Assembly (NCBI RefSeq): GCF_014650715.1
Contig: NZ_BMVM01000018.1
Span: 1-64,000 of the forward strand
Direction of reading: 5' to 3'
Length of the DNA stretch: 64,000 nt
Source of the DNA: Streptomyces bluensis
Lineage (GTDB): Bacteria; Actinomycetota; Actinomycetes; Streptomycetales; Streptomycetaceae
Below the pieces are notes generated by a model. It worked only from the letters and a program-made list of their open reading frames with translations, was not told the DNA's origin and did not search any database. Shown piece after piece: positions 7,075 to 15,722 of this stretch (position 1 is its first letter; each line of letters opens with the position of its first letter). The translations under genes and the position numbers were made by a program.

Positions 7075-8285
7075 TGAAGACCCCCACCGCGCTCGCGAAG
7101 CTCACCGCCGAGATCGACGGCCGGACCCCCGCCCACCGCGATCGCGCAATCGACGGCCTGCGCGCGCTTGCCCTGCTGGCCGTCCCGACCGGTCACTGGC
7201 TGGTCGGTGGCTTTACGCTCGACAGCGGCGGCGGGCTGCACAACGCCAGTCCGCTGTCCACGTTCGGCGTGCTGGCACCGGCCAGCTGGGTCCTCCAGAT
7301 GCTGGGCATCTTCTTTCTGGTCGGCGGCTACTCTTCGTACCTCTCCTACCAGCGCCGTAAGGGCTCTGCCCGCGAGTGGATCAGCGGCCGGCTCAGCCGT
7401 CTGGGCCGCCCGGTCATCGGTGTCACCGCTGTCTGGGCTCTGCTGCTGCCGACCCTGCATTACGGCTTCGGCGTCCCGAACGCCACTTTGCACACCGCGT
7501 CGACGCTCGTCGTCCAGCCCCTGTGGTTCGTCGGCGTCTACGCCGTGATCACGGCCCTCACCCCGTACTGTGTCCGCGGCTCACAGCGTCTCGGCTTCTG
7601 GGCCGCGGTCCCGCTGCTCGGCTCGGTCGCGGTGGTCGACTTCCTGCGTTACGGGCCCTACGCGGACACCATGCCGTCCTGGCTCAGCCTGCTCAACCTG
7701 CTTCCGGGCTGGATGTTCGCTTACCAACTGGGCGTGTCCTGGGCGGACAAGCGGCTGGGCCGCCGCGAGGCGTGGCTGCTGCTCGCGGGCGGTGCAGCCC
7801 TGTTCGCCGTCCTGCTGCTCGCCTTCCATTACCCGGCGTCGATGGTGGGGGTGCCCGGCGCGTCACGTACCAACTCCCACCCGCCGTCCTTGCTGGTCCT
7901 CGCGCTCGCCGCGGCCCAGTCCGGCGCCGCGATCCTGCTGCGTGACAAGCTGGCGCGGCTGCTCCGGCGACCGGGGCTGTGGGCCCCTGTGGTGATCATC
8001 AACCTGTCGGCGATGACGGTCCTGTGCTGGCACCAGACGGCGATGCTCGCAGCCGCGGTTCCCGCTTCGTACTTCGGCGAGATCCCCGGGCTGACCACCG
8101 CGCCGGACACGGTCGGCTGGGTCCTGGCGCGGCTGGCGTGGATGCCGCTCTTCGCGGGGCTGCTCGTGGCGATCGCGAAGTTCGCCCAGCCGCTGGAGAC
8201 CCCGTGGGACCGCACCGGCACGACCCGCCGTGCTGCGGCGGGCGTGCTGGCGGTGGGCTTCGCCTACTTCGCGTTGGCGGTGTGA
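7074..8285 (+). CDS. membrane acyltransferase family 3 protein
   Basis: 403-aa multi-pass membrane protein. The N-terminal 'RDRAIDGLRALALLAVPTGH' is the Acyl_transf_3 signature (R..DGLRALA...H), with about ten hydrophobic segments after it. The family transfers acyl groups to sugars, lipids or antibiotics at the membrane. ATG 7074 is preferred over in-frame ATG 7011 because the upstream 21 codons have poor G/C at third positions. It is 132 bp upstream of a fatty acid desaturase and a DesK/DesR-like pair on the same strand, which suggests a lipid-modifying role. The substrate cannot be read from the sequence. Confidence 0.75.
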   Translation: MKTPTALAKLTAEIDGRTPAHRDRAIDGLRALALLAVPTGHWLVGGFTLDSGGGLHNASPLSTFGVLAPASWVLQMLGIFFLVGGYSSYLSYQRRKGSAREWISGRLSRLGRPVIGVTAVWALLLPTLHYGFGVPNATLHTASTLVVQPLWFVGVYAVITALTPYCVRGSQRLGFWAAVPLLGSVAVVDFLRYGPYADTMPSWLSLLNLLPGWMFAYQLGVSWADKRLGRREAWLLLAGGAALFAVLLLAFHYPASMVGVPGASRTNSHPPSLLVLALAAAQSGAAILLRDKLARLLRRPGLWAPVVIINLSAMTVLCWHQTAMLAAAVPASYFGEIPGLTTAPDTVGWVLARLAWMPLFAGLLVAIAKFAQPLETPWDRTGTTRRAAAGVLAVGFAYFALAV

Positions 8286-8417
8286 GCGACACACACCGTG
8301 CGCTGCGCCGCGTGCGGACAGCCGACAGCCCCCGTTCAGCGTGAGGGCGAGCCCCACGCCGTATCAACACCAATCACCAACCACCCAACACCCAACACCC
8401 AACACCGGAGTACACCC

Positions 8418-9488
8418 ATGTCCTTGGCCCGCGAAAGCGCTCTGCCGCACCCTGAGAAGGCCACCGCGAGGCAATCCCCGCCGGACGACACGAGCAGCGA
8501 GTTCACGCCCCTGTTGCGTGCCGTCAAGGGACAGGAGCTGCTCGATCGGCGTCCCGGCTGGTACGTACGCACCATCGTGACCAACGCGCTCGGCCTGGCC
8601 GCCGTGGTCACCGGCATGGTGCTCATCGGCGATTCGTGGTGGGTGCTCGCTCTCGCCCCCGTCCTCGCCGTCCTGTGTGCCCGCACGGCGTTCATAGGCC
8701 ACGACGCGGGCCATGCCCAGATCAGCGGCAACCGCGTCACGAACCGTCGCATCGGGCTCATCCACGGCAACCTGCTGCTCGGCATGAGCTACGCGTGGTG
8801 GAACGACAAGCACAGCCGTCACCACGCCAACCCCAATCACATCGACAAGGACCCCGACGTCGCCGCCGACGTTCTTGTCTTCACCAGTAAGCAGGCCGCC
8901 ACCCGTACGGGCTTCCGCGGCTGGCTCACTCGCCACCAGGCGTGGCTCTTCTTTCCCCTCACCCTCCTCGAAGGCCTTGCCCTGAAGCTTTACGGCTTTC
9001 AGGACCTGCGCCGGCAGAGCGGTCGCGAGCGTCTGGTGGAAGGCGCGCTCCTCGTCGCCCACGTCGCCGGGTACGTCGCCCTGCTCCTGACGACCATGCC
9101 GCTCACGCACGCGCTCGTCTTCGCCGCGCTCCATCAAGCCCTGTTCGGGCTGCACCTGGGCATGGCCTTCGCGCCCAATCACAAGGGGATGGACATGCCC
9201 GACCCTGACGGCGAGAAGTGGGGGCACCTCCGACGCCAGGTCCTCACGTCCCGCAATATCAGGGGAAGTTTTCTCACTGACTGGTTTCTCGGCGGCCTCA
9301 ACTACCAGGTCGAGCACCACCTGTTCCCCAGCATGCCCCGCCCCCACCTGAGGCTCGCCCAGCCCATGGTGAAGGCCCACTGCCGTGACCTCGGTATCCC
9401 CTACACGGAGACCGGGCTCATCGACTCCTACCGCCAGGCTCTGCGGCACATGCACGAAGTGGGAGAACCACTGCGGGCCGACATATGA
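8418..9488 (+). CDS. membrane-bound fatty acid desaturase
   Basis: 356-aa integral membrane desaturase. The three histidine boxes that hold the di-iron centre are all present: HDAGHAQ (about residue 94), HSRHH (about 133) and QVEHH (about 302). Hydrophobic pairs lie between them. It introduces a double bond into membrane acyl chains using O2 and reduced ferredoxin or a flavoprotein. ATG 8418 has GGAG at 8407-8410; the open frame upstream to 8298 is not coding-like. A histidine kinase and NarL-type regulator follow at once, the same layout as Bacillus des-desK-desR, where the pair switches on the desaturase in the cold. Confidence 0.88.
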   Translation: MSLARESALPHPEKATARQSPPDDTSSEFTPLLRAVKGQELLDRRPGWYVRTIVTNALGLAAVVTGMVLIGDSWWVLALAPVLAVLCARTAFIGHDAGHAQISGNRVTNRRIGLIHGNLLLGMSYAWWNDKHSRHHANPNHIDKDPDVAADVLVFTSKQAATRTGFRGWLTRHQAWLFFPLTLLEGLALKLYGFQDLRRQSGRERLVEGALLVAHVAGYVALLLTTMPLTHALVFAALHQALFGLHLGMAFAPNHKGMDMPDPDGEKWGHLRRQVLTSRNIRGSFLTDWFLGGLNYQVEHHLFPSMPRPHLRLAQPMVKAHCRDLGIPYTETGLIDSYRQALRHMHEVGEPLRADI

Positions 9489-9528
9489 GCCGGCCGTGCT
9501 GCGATGCACCGCACATAAGGTGGGGGGC

Positions 9529-10755
9529 ATGACGTCCGTGGAGAAGGAACGGCCGCGTGCGCTGTTCGCGGGGGCTTCGCGTCGGTGGGTGCGTCCGCTG
9601 CCGTGGGGCGTGGCGTTCGTGCTGTGCGTCGTCCTGCTTCCCGTCACCATCCACGTGCTCACCGTCGACTACGGCCTGAACGGCGGCATCGCGAGCACGC
9701 TGGCCATTGCGCAGACGGCACCGCTGCTGCTCGCCGTCGTCCGCCCGCTGCGGGCCTGGTACGTGATCTTCGCCGCGGACGTGGCCGGGGCGCTCGCCCT
9801 GCTCACCGTCGATCTCCAAGAGGGGCACGTGTGGCCGTTCCCCGCCATGGAGATCGTCGGGTACGTCGGTCTCTGCATCGCCCTGGGCCTGCGCGAGTCC
9901 CGCCGTACGCTGCTGATGGTGTGGCTGGCGACGGCGGGCGCGAACGTCGGCCTGATGTTCGTCACGCCCGACGGCACCAGCGCCGGGAACGCACTGCTCA
10001 CCATTCTCAGTGGCGTCGCACTCGTGCTCGCCGGTGCGCTCCGCGAGCGGTACGAGGCGCAGCGCAGGCTGGACGAGCAGGAGACGATCAGCGAGGCCGA
10101 GCGCGGCCGGCGGACGCTGCTGGAGGAACGCGCCCGCATCGCGCGCGAGCTGCACGACGTGGTGGCGCACCACATGTCCGTCATCACGGTGCAGTCGGAC
10201 ACCGCGGCGTACCGCCTCGAAAAGCTGCCGCCGGAGGTGCAGGAGGAGTTCACGTCCATCGCGGCGACCGCACGCGAGTCGCTCGGCGAGATGCGACGGC
10301 TCCTCGGCGTACTGCGGAACGAGGAGGCGAACGGCGAGCTCGCGCCCCAGCCGGGCCTGACGCGGATCGGGCAGCTGGTGGAGGCGACGGCAAGGGCCGG
10401 CATACCGGTGGAGTTCACCCCCTGCGACGCCGATGTGCCCGAGGCAGTGGGCCTTTCCGCGTACCGCATCGTCCAGGAGGCCCTCGCGAACGTCGTGCGC
10501 CACGCACCGGGCGCTCCTACTGAGGTATCGGTGTCTGTGTCGGAGGACGGGCAGCGGCTCACCGTCCTCGTCGTCAACGGGCCGCCGCCCGAACCGCCCG
10601 CCGCGCCGCTCGAACAGGGGGGCACGGGGCACGGCCTCGTCGGCATGCGCGAGCGGGTCCGGATCATCGGCGGCACTCTCGACGCGGGGCCGCTGCCGGA
10701 CGGCGGCTTCCGGGTGGCCGCCCAACTCCTACTGACCGGAGAGGACCTCACGTGA
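9529..10755 (+). CDS. DesK-like sensor histidine kinase
   Basis: 408-aa NarL/DegS-class sensor kinase. The N-terminal part (about 24-175) contains four to five membrane helices and no large extracellular domain, as in thermosensor DesK. The dimerisation/phosphoacceptor motif is ERARIARELHDVVAHHMSVI (about residue 205, His in RELHD), followed by a HATPase_c domain with 'SAYRIVQEALANVVRHA' and 'GHGLVGMRERV'. The stop overlaps the regulator start (GTGA 10752-10755). Being next to a desaturase suggests it senses membrane order; that is inference from synteny. Confidence 0.85.
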   Translation: MTSVEKERPRALFAGASRRWVRPLPWGVAFVLCVVLLPVTIHVLTVDYGLNGGIASTLAIAQTAPLLLAVVRPLRAWYVIFAADVAGALALLTVDLQEGHVWPFPAMEIVGYVGLCIALGLRESRRTLLMVWLATAGANVGLMFVTPDGTSAGNALLTILSGVALVLAGALRERYEAQRRLDEQETISEAERGRRTLLEERARIARELHDVVAHHMSVITVQSDTAAYRLEKLPPEVQEEFTSIAATARESLGEMRRLLGVLRNEEANGELAPQPGLTRIGQLVEATARAGIPVEFTPCDADVPEAVGLSAYRIVQEALANVVRHAPGAPTEVSVSVSEDGQRLTVLVVNGPPPEPPAAPLEQGGTGHGLVGMRERVRIIGGTLDAGPLPDGGFRVAAQLLLTGEDLT

Positions 10756-11426
10756 CGACGCGCGTCATCATCGTCGACGACCAGGCCATGGTGCGGGCCG
10801 GCTTCGCAGCGCTGCTGGCCGCTCAGAGCGACATCGACGTGGTGGGCGAGGCCCCCGACGGCGTACAGGGCGTCGCGCTGAGCCGGCGCACCCATCCCGA
10901 CGTGGTGCTGATGGACGTCCGTATGCCCGAGATGGACGGTCTGGAGGCCGCGCGCCGCCTCCTCGCGCCCCCGCCGGGCGTGACTCACCGGCCGCGCGTG
11001 CTGATGCTCACCACGTTCGACGTGGACGACTACGTCTACGAGGCGCTGCGGGCGGGCGCGAGCGGCTTCCTGCTGAAGGACGCGCCGCCGGCCGATCTCA
11101 TCGCGGCGGTACGTGTCGTGGCCTCGGGCGACGCTCTGCTCGCGCCCTCCGTGACGCGCCGCCTCATCGCGGACTTCGCCCGGCAACGTCCGGCCGCCCG
11201 GGGCAAGCCCGCGCTGCGGCTCAAGGCACTCACGGATCGTGAAAACGAGGTCCTCACCCTGGTGGCCCGCGGCCGGTCCAACGCGGAGATCGCGGAGACC
11301 CTGGTGCTGGCCGAACAGACGGTGAAGACACACGTGAGCCGCGTCCTCACCAAGCTCGACCTGCGCGACCGTGCCCAGGCGGTGGTCTTCGCGTACGAAT
11401 CGGGGCTGGTGACCCCAGGGGAGTAG
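10752..11426 (+). CDS. DesR-like NarL/FixJ response regulator
   Basis: 224-aa response regulator. Receiver domain 1-120: acidic pair in 'IIVDDQAMVRAG', phosphoacceptor Asp in 'DVVLMDVRMPEMDG', Lys in 'GFLLKDAPP'. LuxR-type HTH about 155-215: 'LTDRENEVLTLVARGRSNAE' then 'IAETLVLAEQTVKTHVSRVL'. It is coupled to the kinase gene by a 4-bp overlap and is its obvious partner. The likely target is the desaturase promoter about 2.3 kb upstream, though no clear operator palindrome is visible there. Confidence 0.87.
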   Translation: MTTRVIIVDDQAMVRAGFAALLAAQSDIDVVGEAPDGVQGVALSRRTHPDVVLMDVRMPEMDGLEAARRLLAPPPGVTHRPRVLMLTTFDVDDYVYEALRAGASGFLLKDAPPADLIAAVRVVASGDALLAPSVTRRLIADFARQRPAARGKPALRLKALTDRENEVLTLVARGRSNAEIAETLVLAEQTVKTHVSRVLTKLDLRDRAQAVVFAYESGLVTPGE

Positions 11427-11505
11427 GGGGCACGTCCTCGATGCCCCGCCCCCGGTTCGCCTCGCGTATCTCAGGCGCTGCGGCCGGTTCGGCTCGTTCG
11501 CCGGC

Positions 11506-12174
11506 TCAGCCGGTCTTGGGGCGGGCGAGTCCGAGGTCGTAGGCGAAGATCACGGCCTGGATGCGATCGCGAGCGCCGATCTTGGCCAGGATGCTTCGGA
11601 CGTGGCTCTTGACGGTGGACTCGGCCACGACGAAGTGGGCGGCGATCTCGCCGTTGGTCCAGCCCTTGCCGATGGCGACGAGAATCTCGCGCTCCCGTTC
11701 GGTGAGACCCTTCAGCCTCGTCTCCTGGGCCGCGGTGTCAACGGGCTGCGGGACATGCTGGGCGTATTCGTCCAGGAGGCGGCGGGTGAGTGCCGGAGCG
11801 ATCACGGCGTCGCCGGCCGCGACGGCCCGGATGCCGGCGAGGAGTTCCTCGGGACGCACGTCCTTCAGGAGGAACCCGCTGGCTCCTGCCCGCAGGGCGG
11901 CGTGGACGTATTCGTCGAGGTCGAAGGTGGTCAGCACGAGAATCCGGGAGCGGTCGCCGGCGGCGACGATACGGTGCGTGGCCTCGATCCCGTCCATGCC
12001 CGGCATACGGATGTCCATGAGAACGACGTCGGGGCGCAGTTCCGCCGTCAGGCGGACGGCTTGGGCGCCGTGCGCGGCCTCACCGACCATGGTCACCTCG
12101 GGTGCGGACTCCAGCAGGATGCGGAAGGCATAGCGCTGGAGCGACTGGTCGTCGACGATGAGCACGGTGGTCAC
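11506..12174 (-). CDS. NarL/FixJ response regulator of the ABC-exporter cluster
   Basis: 222-aa response regulator with receiver ('VLIVDDQSLQRYAF', 'DVVLMDIRMPGMDG', 'GFLLKDVRPEE') and C-terminal LuxR-type HTH ('LTEREREILVAIGKGWTNGE', 'VAESTVKSHVRSILAK'). Its GTG start overlaps the stop of the upstream kinase gene by 4 bp (12171-12174). Same strand as the ABC ATPase and permease genes further upstream, so it probably controls that transporter. It converges tail-to-tail with the DesR-like gene; both belong to the same subfamily but are distinct. Confidence 0.87.
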   Translation of the reverse strand: MTTVLIVDDQSLQRYAFRILLESAPEVTMVGEAAHGAQAVRLTAELRPDVVLMDIRMPGMDGIEATHRIVAAGDRSRILVLTTFDLDEYVHAALRAGASGFLLKDVRPEELLAGIRAVAAGDAVIAPALTRRLLDEYAQHVPQPVDTAAQETRLKGLTEREREILVAIGKGWTNGEIAAHFVVAESTVKSHVRSILAKIGARDRIQAVIFAYDLGLARPKTG

Positions 12175-13454
12175 AGGTCACCGCCCCGGGGAGTGAGGAC
12201 AAGGGTGGCTTCCACGTTCCAGCCTCCGTCGGCCGTGGGTCCCGCGCTGACGGTTCCACCGTAGAGCGCCGCTCGTTCCCGCATGCCCACCAGGCCGTGT
12301 CCTTCCTCGCCGGGCGGTTTGGCCGGGCCCGTCGGGCCGGTGTCCTGTACCCGGATCTCCAGCCGGGTGTCCTGGACGACGATCGACAGGCTCACCCGGG
12401 TGTCGGTACCAGCATGCTTGAGCGTGTTGGTGAGGGCCTCCTGGACGATGCGGTACGCCGTCAGCTGCACACCGTGGTCCAGAGTGTCCATGTCACCGCC
12501 GGTCCGGTAGGCGACCTCCGGGCCGGCAGCCCGCACACCGGCACACAACGTCCCGATGTCCACGATGCGGGGCTGCGGGCTGAGCATGGGTCCGGACGAC
12601 GGGGTGTCCGCCGCCTCGCGCAGCACACCGAGCACCCTCCGCAGCTCGCCGAGAGCCTGGCGGCCGGTGTCGCCGATCAGGGTCAGGGCTTCCTTGCCGC
12701 GTTCCGGAGCGGTATCAGTGGCGTACGCGCCCGCGTCGGCGAGGCTGACGATGACGGCCAGATTGTGTCCGACGATGTCGTGCATCTCGCGAGCCACCCG
12801 CGCTCGTTCGGTGGCGGTCGCCAGCCTGCTGCGCTGGTCGCGCTCGATCTCCAGCCGAGCCGCCCGCTCCCGCAGCCCCGCGAGCTGGGCCCTGCGGAAC
12901 CTGATCACCAGGCCGAGCGCGAGGGCTGCGGTCACCGTGCTCAGGAGGAAGAACAGCGCGTCCCACATGGACACGGCCCGGGATACGCGGAACGCGACCA
13001 GAACCATCGCGCCCACCATGACAGCGCAGGCCCACGGCAGCTGCGGAAGCCTTCCGTGGAGGGCCAGGCTGTACAGGGCGATGAAGAGGGCGATGTCCGC
13101 GCGCAGTACGGCGCCCAGTGACCACTGGAGAATGAAGACGGCCGCGATGACGCCGAAGGCCGCCATCGGTCTCCGCCGCCGCCACAGCAGGGGCAGCACC
13201 AGCCCCGCCTGCAGCGCCAGCGTCGGCCCCAGTGGCTGCTCGGTGAGCAGGATGCGCAGCTTGGGCGGGCCGTCCGCCGCGCCCTTGTTCAGCAGGTCCG
13301 GCAGGCAGAACATCACGACGACCACCACGACCACCAGGGTGTCCAGCGCCCACGGATGGGCGCGGTCAGCGAGCCGGAACCGCCGGCCGCCGCGGCTCAG
13401 CCGGGTGACCAAGGGCCCCATGCCGCCGGTGTCGTCGATGCTCACGGATGTCAC
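12171..13454 (-). CDS. DegS/NarX-class sensor histidine kinase
   Basis: 427-aa sensor kinase. The N-terminal half (about 28-190) has several membrane helices. A cytosolic HisKA_3 motif, 'TERARVAREMHDIVGHNLAV', carries the phosphoacceptor His, and HATPase_c follows with 'AYRIVQEALTNTLKHAG' and 'GHGLVGMRERAAL'. The start at 13454 is ATG. It lies downstream of an ABC exporter operon on the same strand, separated by a 180-bp repeat array; kinase-regulator pairs beside exporters often respond to cell-envelope drugs. Confidence 0.86.
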   Translation of the reverse strand: MTSVSIDDTGGMGPLVTRLSRGGRRFRLADRAHPWALDTLVVVVVVVMFCLPDLLNKGAADGPPKLRILLTEQPLGPTLALQAGLVLPLLWRRRRPMAAFGVIAAVFILQWSLGAVLRADIALFIALYSLALHGRLPQLPWACAVMVGAMVLVAFRVSRAVSMWDALFFLLSTVTAALALGLVIRFRRAQLAGLRERAARLEIERDQRSRLATATERARVAREMHDIVGHNLAVIVSLADAGAYATDTAPERGKEALTLIGDTGRQALGELRRVLGVLREAADTPSSGPMLSPQPRIVDIGTLCAGVRAAGPEVAYRTGGDMDTLDHGVQLTAYRIVQEALTNTLKHAGTDTRVSLSIVVQDTRLEIRVQDTGPTGPAKPPGEEGHGLVGMRERAALYGGTVSAGPTADGGWNVEATLVLTPRGGDL

Positions 13455-13457
13455 CTG

Positions 13458-13634
13458 TCTGTGGTTCAGTCGGATGGTTGTCTGTGGTCCGGTCGGTTGT
13501 CTGGGGCCCAGTCCATCGCTGAGGCCCAGTCGGTTGGTTGTCCGGGGCCCAGTCCGTCGCTGGGCCCAGTCGGTTGGTTGTCCGGGGCCCAGTCCCTCGT
13601 CCGGGGCCCAGTCGGTTGTCTGTGGTCCGGTCGG
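13458..13634. repeat. array of degenerate ~19-21-bp direct repeats between permease and kinase genes
   Basis: The spacer is built almost wholly of repeated units with consensus near TCYGGGGCCCAGTCGGTTG; variants carry TCTGTGGTCCGGTCGGTTG. GGGCCC or GGTCC cores recur about seven times. The array begins beside the permease stop and ends next to the kinase start, so it would be transcribed in any read-through message. Each GGGCCC core is a small palindrome. Confidence 0.75.
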
Positions 13635-14468
13635 TCAGACGTCGTTGCGCTGGAGTCGGTACGCCGCGCCCGCCAGTACGAGGACCGTCCAGCCGACGAA
13701 CACCGCCAGGCCTGCCCCGGGGGACAGGGTGGAGGAGTCGTGTGTCAGGGCGAACATGGACTCGCCCGCGTTGCTCGGCAGGTAGGGGCTGACATTCTCC
13801 TGCCAGGAGCTGGGCAGGAGCGAGGTCAGTCCGGGCACCAGGATCAACGTACCGACCAGCACCGAAATGCCGCCCGCCACCGACCGCAGCAGCGCGCCCA
13901 GGCCCGTACCGATCACCCCGACCAGGCCGAGGTAGAGCCCCGCCCCCAGCAAGCTCCGTGCGACACCCGCGTCCGACAGGCTCTGGGCCGCCGAGGTGCC
14001 GGAGACGAGCCGGCCACCGACCAGGAAGGTGACGAACGCGCCGACCGTGCCGACCGCCAGCGCCACCAGCCCGTACAACGCCGCTTTGGACCACAGCACC
14101 GGGAGTCGGCGCGGCACGGCCGCCAGCGTCGAGCGGATCATGCCGGTCGAGTACTCGCCCGCCGTCACCAGCACGCCGAGGACACCGAGGGCCAGTTGTG
14201 CGAAGGGCACACCGAACAGGGACAGGTCCACGGCCGTGGAACGGTCGAAGTCGCTGTCGAGATTGCCGGCCGCGAACTGCCAGGAAACGATCAGTCCGAA
14301 CACCAGCAGGAACAGCAGGCCGAGGGCCAGCGTGATCCACGTCGAGCGCAGGGACCACAGTTTGGCCCACTCCGAGCGCAGCACCCGCCGTCCGGTCACC
14401 CTGTAGTGGGGGCGAGTGGGAGCGGTCGGCGCCGCTTGGGGCTCGGTGGTCGCGGTAAGGAAACTCAT
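13635..14468 (-). CDS. ABC-2 type transporter permease
   Basis: 277-aa membrane protein: a cytosolic N-terminus, 'VLRSEWAKLWSLRSTWITLA' leading into the first helix, then about six hydrophobic helices ('LFGVPFAQLALGVLGVLVTA', 'GEYSTGMIRSTLAAVPRR' after helix 2) and a basic C-terminal end. This is the standard Actinobacterial ABC-2 permease layout, including the EYSTGMIR motif. ATG 14468 overlaps the ATPase stop by 4 bp (14465-14468), so ATPase and permease are co-translated and form one exporter. Confidence 0.86.
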   Translation of the reverse strand: MSFLTATTEPQAAPTAPTRPHYRVTGRRVLRSEWAKLWSLRSTWITLALGLLFLLVFGLIVSWQFAAGNLDSDFDRSTAVDLSLFGVPFAQLALGVLGVLVTAGEYSTGMIRSTLAAVPRRLPVLWSKAALYGLVALAVGTVGAFVTFLVGGRLVSGTSAAQSLSDAGVARSLLGAGLYLGLVGVIGTGLGALLRSVAGGISVLVGTLILVPGLTSLLPSSWQENVSPYLPSNAGESMFALTHDSSTLSPGAGLAVFVGWTVLVLAGAAYRLQRNDV

Positions 14469-15403
14469 GCCGCCCTCCCGGGGGTGTCGATGCCGGTCGT
14501 GGTGCCGTGGTACTCCACGGCGTCCCTGGTCAGGTCCATGAACGCCTCTTCCAGCGAGACCGTCCGCGCGCTCAGTTCGAACAGCGGGATCGCGTGTTGG
14601 GCGGCCTTCAGCCCGATCTCGCGGGCGGAGAGCCCGGTGACGTGCAGTTCCTCGGAGCCGACCTGGCCGGTGATGTCGACGCCCGGCCCCGCCAGTACGT
14701 CCCGCAACATCGCCGGATCCTGCGTCGCCACCTTCACCGTGTTGCCGCCCGCCTCGCGGACCAGGTCCCGCACGGTCGTGTCGGCGAGCAGGCGTCCGCG
14801 TCCCACGATGATCAGGTGGTCCGCGACCAGGGCCATCTCGCTCATCAGATGGGACGAGATGAACACCGTCCGCCCTTCCGCCCCGAGTCCCGTCAGCAGA
14901 TTGCGGATCCACAGCACGCCCTCCGGATCGAGACCGTTGACCGGCTCGTCCAGCATCACCGTCTGCGGATCGCCGAGCAGTGCGGCCGCGATGCCGAGCC
15001 GCTGCCCCATGCCGAGGGAGAAGGCGCCGGCCCGCTTCTTCGCCACGCTGCCGAGACCGGCGAGGTCGATGACCTCGTCGACGCGGCGGCGAGGGATCCC
15101 GTGCGTCAGCGCGAGCGCGTTGAGGTGCTGGTACGCCGAGCGGCCCGGATGGATCGACTTCGCCTCCAGGAGCGCACCGACCTCCTGAAGCGGCGCCCGG
15201 TGCTGCCCGTAGCGGCGGCCGTTCACCGTCACGGAGCCGCTCGTCGGGGCGTCCAGTCCGACGATCATGCGCATCGTGGTGGACTTCCCCGCGCCGTTGG
15301 GCCCGAGGAAGCCGGTCACGGTGCCCGGCTTCACGGTGAAGTCCAATCGGTCCACCGCGGTCTTCTCCCCGTACCTCTTGGTCAGCAGCTGTGCCTCGAT
15401 CAT
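14465..15403 (-). CDS. ABC transporter ATP-binding protein
   Basis: 312-aa ABC ATPase. Walker A GPNGAGKST (about 35-43), Q-loop region 'VGLDAPTSG', signature 'FSLGMGQRLGIAAAL' (LSGGQ variant LGMGQ), Walker B 'TVMLDEPVNGLDPEG', and switch His in 'VFISSHLMSEM'. The C-terminal ~90 residues form the accessory region seen in exporter ATPases of the DrrA/CcmA type. It is the first gene of an operon with its permease, followed by a kinase-regulator pair; a 20-bp perfect palindrome lies 119 bp upstream. Confidence 0.9.
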   Translation of the reverse strand: MIEAQLLTKRYGEKTAVDRLDFTVKPGTVTGFLGPNGAGKSTTMRMIVGLDAPTSGSVTVNGRRYGQHRAPLQEVGALLEAKSIHPGRSAYQHLNALALTHGIPRRRVDEVIDLAGLGSVAKKRAGAFSLGMGQRLGIAAALLGDPQTVMLDEPVNGLDPEGVLWIRNLLTGLGAEGRTVFISSHLMSEMALVADHLIIVGRGRLLADTTVRDLVREAGGNTVKVATQDPAMLRDVLAGPGVDITGQVGSEELHVTGLSAREIGLKAAQHAIPLFELSARTVSLEEAFMDLTRDAVEYHGTTTGIDTPGRAA

Positions 15404-15521
15404 GGGTGCGCGCCCTTCCTCGGCTCTCCTCGACTCCGTGCGCCCGTCGGACGCCCCACCTCAACGTTAGGAACCGGATGACCCCGATCCGGTCGCACCG
15501 CGGGCGGATCCGCCGGGCGGA

Positions 15522-15541
15522 CGTCGTACCGCGGTACGACG
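15522..15541. promoter_or_regulatory. 20-bp perfect palindrome upstream of the ABC operon
   Basis: CGTCGTACCGCGGTACGACG reads identically on both strands. It lies 119 bp upstream of the ABC ATPase start. NarL-type regulators bind dyads of this kind, and the regulator encoded in this operon (11506-12174) is the obvious candidate; that pairing is inferred. Confidence 0.5.
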
Positions 15542-15650
15542 ACTCGCTGCGACTCACGGCGACTCACGGGCGACTCGCCGCGAGTCACGGCGACTCACTG
15601 CCGGTGGCCTACGGGTCGGCACCACATCGGCCGAACCAAGCCTCAAGACG

Positions 15651-15691
15651 ACGAGATCCCGCCCAGTTCGACGAACTGGACGGGATCTCGT
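15651..15691. terminator. strong hairpin downstream of the SDR gene
   Basis: ACGAGATCCCG and CGGGATCTCGT form the outer stem and CCAGTTCG and CGAACTGG the inner stem around a single A, with one C/A mismatch between them. It lies 32 bp past the SDR stop on the minus strand. No T-run follows, as is common for Streptomyces terminators. Confidence 0.65.
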
Positions 15692-15722
15692 ATTCGTGTG
15701 GGTCACACACGCAGGACGTGGG

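Larger units (their letters stand above)
15404..15722. other. intergenic region with palindromes, short repeats and a hairpin
   Basis: The 319-bp gap holds no gene. From left to right it contains the promoter region of the ABC operon, a GGCGGATCCGCC palindrome (about 15504-15515), a 20-bp palindrome (15522-15541), several CGACTCACGG-like direct repeats (15541-15600), and a long hairpin next to the SDR gene (15651-15691). Confidence 0.55.

Noticed and set aside
13458..13634. Possible CRISPR array
   Set aside because: Repeats are short, degenerate and without unique spacers of constant length; no cas genes.
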